A stretch of 64,000 bases of DNA from Gnetum montanum. Lineage: Eukaryota; Streptophyta; Gnetopsida; Gnetales; Gnetaceae. Under the pieces are notes generated by a model. It was not told where the DNA came from. It did no database searches and was given only the letters and a program-made list of their open reading frames with translations. The stretch is taken from the NCBI GenBank assembly GCA_015680685.1, contig MNCI01000986.1, forward strand, positions 293,648 to 357,647. Reading direction: 5' to 3'. Position numbers and translations under genes: made by a program. Positions 60,042 through 64,000 of the stretch are shown here, piece after piece (position 1 is the stretch's first letter; each line of letters opens with the position of its first letter).

Positions 60042-62780
60042 ATGGCCCCAAAAAGAGGTTCTCACAGTGAACCCTTATGGAGAGCCACTAAGCATCCACA
60101 TGATGGTGATGACTAGCAAAGAGAACATGTGGAACATGTTGAACAAGAGGCCCAATGTTTCAGTATCCATCAAGAGGCCCTTGCTATTGGGCAATTGGCA
60201 CAAGGTGAGGTAGTAGAAGTATCAGCTCCTAAATAGGGACAACATCTCACATTGTCCCCTGACTGCCTTGCTGCCATCTTGGAAAAGTCCACATTGGCCT
60301 CGATGATTTTGGAAATGAACTTTAGCTTGTTCATGAAATTTTCCCCATAAGTGATGCAAATGCAACTCAAAACATCCCCATTGTGGCCAATCCTATCAGA
60401 CAATGGTGAATGGTACCTAGGGAAAGGCTATCAATTTTGGAACAATAAGGATGAAGGTACCACTATGAATATTTGTGGGATGAATGTCTCTTACCTAGTC
60501 AAAGATATAGCTCTAACTCTTAGCCTACCTAATGAAGGGGCCAAGGCTGCTCATCTATCCACTAGATCTAATCCTAAAACAAATAGACTATGGTTGAGGT
60601 GGGCATACAACAAAGAAGATAAGTCATACAATGAGATGACTTTGGAAGAGAGAACCTACTTTAAGATTGGGACGTACCATCTATTTCCTACCAAAGGGCT
60701 CAATTGAATCTTAACTTATGCAACTAGAGGAAGTACCATTCTAATGGAAAAATTTGTAGTTAACCTTCCCCAATATTACTTCACAGAAATCCAATAGTGG
60801 TTTAAAGAAACAAAGTTAGGGAGACCAACACTCCCATTTTCTTATTTGATCAGAAAGCTATGCAAGCATGCTAGAATCTTGGGATATACCAATGCTATCC
60901 CTAGAAAGGCTTAGCATGCCTCCTTCACAGAACTTCTAAAAACCATAGCACCAAGAAAAGATTCTAGTGAGGAGTAAGAAGCCAAAAATAAGGTAAAACT
61001 AAGAACAAAAATGCAACAAGAGCCTGAATAGCATCTACAAGCATAGGCTCAGCCATGACTACCGTAAGATTATAGACTGTCAATGAGCCACCTATAGAGA
61101 ATCGCTAAAACCATTAGCCGGGAAAGCAGGAATGAGGCCAATCTCTTCCACATTATGGATGATGTTGTACGACCCACTATATCAACCAATCTAACACAAG
61201 GAGAGATCTTAATTCAGTTAAAAGTAGGGGGATTCCAAACGTTATGCCAGATCTCTAGAAACGTTGCATCCTTTCAAGTCACCTTGGAAACTAGCAAAGG
61301 AACCATAGTTGTGGTGCTACAACATGAGGATGCAATGGGAATAATAGAGGTGATCACTAATCACATCAAGGAGTTATTTAATGTTCCTATTATGCCTTTG
61401 ACCAATCTAGCAGGAACTAGGGATGCACAAATGCTAGTCGGGACCTCAATGACTCTTATAGTGCATGAGGACGTGCTTGATTGTTTGTTGTAGATATGTC
61501 AAGTGATGACCACTTTATTTGACATCCCTAGTGATTTCACTAGAACACAGTCAAACCTCATCACTACCAAAGGAAAGTTGGTCATGGTTGAGGTTAGGGA
61601 AAAACATGCAAAAGCTAAAGTACATAGATTACAAGAAGAGCTAGCTAATCTGCGAACTAAATGATAGGATCCTACCTGATTTTTCATGCTTGACCAACTA
61701 AAACAATTTCGAATAGAAGAGCTTGCCAAGCTAGTGAAAGAAATAGCAGCTATAGAGTAGGAAAAGGAGATGGTGGTCTAGAATGCCTCCACTACAGATG
61801 TGCAAACCCATGTGCATAAAAAGGCACTGATCACCACCCAAGAAGAGAACAAGCAACTCATCATAGAGAATGCCTAATTGACCATAGTGGAGAAGCAAAA
61901 GAACATTTTGAAAGAGAGTGTCCACTAGTTAAGAGAACAACTAGTGAGGATCAACCAAGATATGAGTAGATTGGCCCAAGAAAATAGAACCCTCTCTATA
62001 GAGAAGGTACGTGCTATTCGTTAAAAGACAGCAATCAAGATCAACACATGGTAGAATGAGGCCAAGAAACATGAGAAGTTAAAAGAGAACCTCCATGACT
62101 AAGTTGGCATATATAAGGAAATTAATGAGATGGAAATCAAGATGGCCAAGGGCCACATCAGCTCCTTGGCAATGCAAAATTTTGAATGGCAGGCCATTTT
62201 GAATAGTTATGCCATGGTCCAACAAGTGGAAGTTAAAAATAAGGATCTATAAATAGAAGATTTGAAGGAATACATGTCATTGGCTAACCTCAGGTATGCC
62301 AACCTTACCATGTTAACAATAGATCATCCCCGAAGTGACTTGGAGAAGTAAGTGACAACCACCTATGCACTTTATGAAAAAGAGTTTGTAGATTGAAAAG
62401 ATGATTTGCAAAAGTTACAAGTGGCAAACTCAGAATTGGAGGTGGTCAAAGCTAGTTATCAAGGATAGAAAGATTTAGCCTCAAACCTAGCTCAGAGATT
62501 GATAGACTATCATGTGCTAAGAGATAAAGCTAGGGCTTTTGAGGAAGAACAATGATAGTTCGTGACATGGTACGTAAAGGTAAATCAAATGTTTCTATAG
62601 CTACCATGTCCTTGGGATGTACCAATGCCAACAAACATCATCATAGCAACCTAGATGATGCATGACCAAGGACAGAGGAGGAAAAATTGTAGGCCTTGCT
62701 CAACTGTTACAAATTTTAGTAGCCTGATGATAAAGGGAAGTGGCCAATGGAAGAGTCACCACCTCTAGGCACTACATGAG
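60042..62780 (+). pseudogene. ORF3 of element B: globular N-terminal domain plus long coiled coil
   Basis: About 910 codons. ATG 60042 (MAPKRGSHSEPLW). N-terminal domain, about residues 100-300: 'LSDNGEWYLGKGYQFW', 'MNVSYLVKDIALTLSLPNEG', 'LWLRWAYNKEDKSYNEMTLE', 'YFKIGTYHLFPTKG', 'VVNLPQYYF'. Middle segment 61155-61493 open ('QISRNVASFQVTLETSKGTI'). Residues about 490-850 are Leu/Glu/Lys-rich with coiled-coil character. Near 62610 a C-terminal PCPWDVPMP motif. No signal peptide, transmembrane helix, zinc finger or catalytic motif was seen. The conserved parts are shared by A, C and D. Position and possible splicing recall env-like ORFs, but sequence features do not suggest an envelope. Stops are scattered. 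Function unknown; a coat, chaperone or motor/nuclear-import adaptor are only guesses. Confidence 0.8.
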
Positions 62781-62962
62781 CTTTCTAATCTTATTTTTTT
62801 TATCTTATTTTGTAATAATGTGTCCCATTTTTGTACTGCACCACTGCAACATTTGAAGAGTTAGTTATTTTTTCCATTGTTTGAGTCAGTCAATAATCCC
62901 ATACCTACCCAATATTTTGTAAAGAACTTGTTCCTCATTTTTTTTAACTTAAGGACAAGTTT

Positions 62963-62979
62963 TCATTCAATTGTGGGGG
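62963..62979 (+). promoter_or_regulatory. 3' polypurine tract of B
   Basis: CATTCAATTGTGGGGG directly precedes TGATGAGTTG of the 3' LTR. Confidence 0.85.
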
Positions 62980-63826
62980 TGATGAGTTGTGATTTGATGG
63001 GCCCTAATGTCAGGCCTAATAACTAACATTGGATACTCAATGTTGCCTCATCTAGATCTCACCTATAAATACTGCACTTGGGCTTCTGGATGAGACAACA
63101 TGTAGAACATATGGAATAGTTTAAATTTTTAGTTTCTTCTCTTTTAAGTCTACATTTCTAGTGCATATCCATAGCATGATGTTTGTAACTGTATGACATC
63201 TTTGTTTGAGTGTGACCTACTTGAACACATTACATGACTAGCAATAAAGATTGAGATTACTTCCATCATTATAGCATTCACTTTGATTAATACTATTACT
63301 TTAATTATTTAATGTTTTTCTTAGTTAAACATATTCATTTATTGTTATTTATTGTTCCTATTATTAAGTGTTCCTATTATTAAGTGGAATGTGTACACCT
63401 TAATCACAAGCATGTAAGTGTAAATACTTGGTAATCCATAGGTGTATCATTTGGTATAGCCAATGACATACACTTGGCAACCCAGAAGTAATCTCATGAA
63501 GTCCAAGACATATACAAATGGTTAGGAGCAGATACCATCACCCATAGGCTAGTTAGATTTTGTTTTCCATTATTCATTAGTTTACTTAATTCATCTCTTT
63601 ATTGTCATTAGGAGTAGCATAGAAATTAGACAATAACATATGCCTCACTCTGGACTAAACCATACATAATGAAACTACCACTAGTCTAAGTGGGAAGATA
63701 GCAAAGTGCAATCAAAGCCTAATAATTTAGGTGCCACAAATAGTCCCATCCATAGAATTCAACCAGATTGCATGTGAATGTTTGTAATTCATATGGTTGA
63801 GAATAGGGGTACATCATCACTCATCA
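62980..63826 (+). repeat. 3' LTR of B
   Basis: 847 bp, TGATGA...TCATCA, aligned end to end with 54745-55548, with a small tandem copy of 'ttcctattattaagtg' near 63355-63385 that the 5' LTR lacks. Confidence 0.93.
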
Positions 63827-63831
63827 GCCAA

Positions 63832-64000
63832 GAAGCTGAATGAACACTTGGTTGTGGAAGTTATTGAAAAAAGAGCCCAAATTGTCAATCCTACACTTCT
63901 CAACCTAGCATTGACAAGAGATGAAGCTCTTGAATAGCTTTATACCAGGTTGAAAGGGGTTGAGGGTGCGATGGAGATGACAATGTTCTACCAATCCTTG
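63832..64000 (+). pseudogene. C ORF3, part 2
   Basis: Continues the frame interrupted at 54739, with Leu/Glu/Lys-rich helical sequence and a single TAG, to the edge of the window. Confidence 0.8.

Larger units (their letters stand above)
54745..63826 (+). mobile_element. Complete Gypsy element B (TGATGA family): gag and ORF3, no pol
   Basis: 9,082 bp with two LTRs, primer site, gag, ORF3, polypurine tract and a perfect 5-bp duplication. The 2.2 kb between gag and ORF3 hold no protease, RT, RNase H or integrase, although the element clearly transposed (intact ends and duplication). It must have used enzymes made elsewhere, most simply by a D-like relative. Confidence 0.93.
53335..64000 (+). 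mobile_element. Gypsy element C (TGATGA family), gag tail plus ORF3 without pol, split by B
   Basis: Gag tail at 53335-53900 and ORF3 C-terminal half at 54160-54739 follow each other within 300 bp on the + strand, leaving no room for protease, RT or integrase. Element B interrupts it at 54740. ORF3 then resumes in frame at 63832 and runs out of the window. The 5' end meets D head to head near 53330. Confidence 0.75.

Overview
This window is nuclear DNA of a large, AT-rich seed-plant genome. Almost all of it is decayed, nested LTR retrotransposons, with a Helitron replicase relic and a small GC-richer island holding broken copies of two host gene families. The length and age of the elements, the many TGA/TAG/TAA changes and the plant-type tRNA-Asp primer sites suggest a gymnosperm. 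That is inference; no single-copy marker is present. I see no intact host gene, tRNA, rRNA or CRISPR array. Element names G1, F, A, E, D, C and B are informal.

Left part (1-13.4 kb): a Ty1/Copia element of SIRE/Maximus type on the + strand (5' LTR about 106-1992, Met-tRNA-like primer site, gag, integrase, RT, RNase H, 3' LTR from 12644). Its integrase/RT linker is split by a complete minus-strand Ty3/Gypsy element, G1 (3672-9932), flanked by a perfect 5-bp duplication AAGTG. The truncated Copia 3' LTR borders a possible further LTR beginning TGTCACAAC at 13420.

Middle left (15.3-22 kb): a minus-strand Helitron Rep relic (DUF6570-like region, Helitron-like N domain, HUH motif), then a GC-richer stretch with an L-type lectin receptor kinase fragment and an intronless class III peroxidase pseudogene that keeps a TATA box.

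Right two thirds (23.5-64 kb): further elements of the G1 family, whose ~0.8-0.9 kb LTRs run TGATGA...TCATCA. F (+) keeps LTR, gag and protease. A (-) keeps LTR and a 3' ORF. D (-) keeps LTR, the 3' ORF, integrase, RNase H, RT, protease and the gag tail. C (+) has a gag tail and 3' ORF but no pol. B (+, 54745-63826, duplication GCCAA) is complete but has only gag and the 3' ORF, and sits inside the 3' ORF of C. Between A and D lies a different Gypsy element, E (+), with a long repeat-rich LTR, gag and protease. Downstream of its protease it carries a five-exon gene on the opposite strand whose splice sites and codon phase can be followed.

The two most interesting systems are this antisense spliced gene in E, and the long 3' ORF ('ORF3': MAP start, globular N-terminal domain, coiled coil, C-terminal PWDVP motif). 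ORF3 recurs in A, B, C and D, including two elements with no pol. An extra internal purine tract resembling the 3' polypurine tract lies ahead of ORF3 in B and D and at the matching place in G1.
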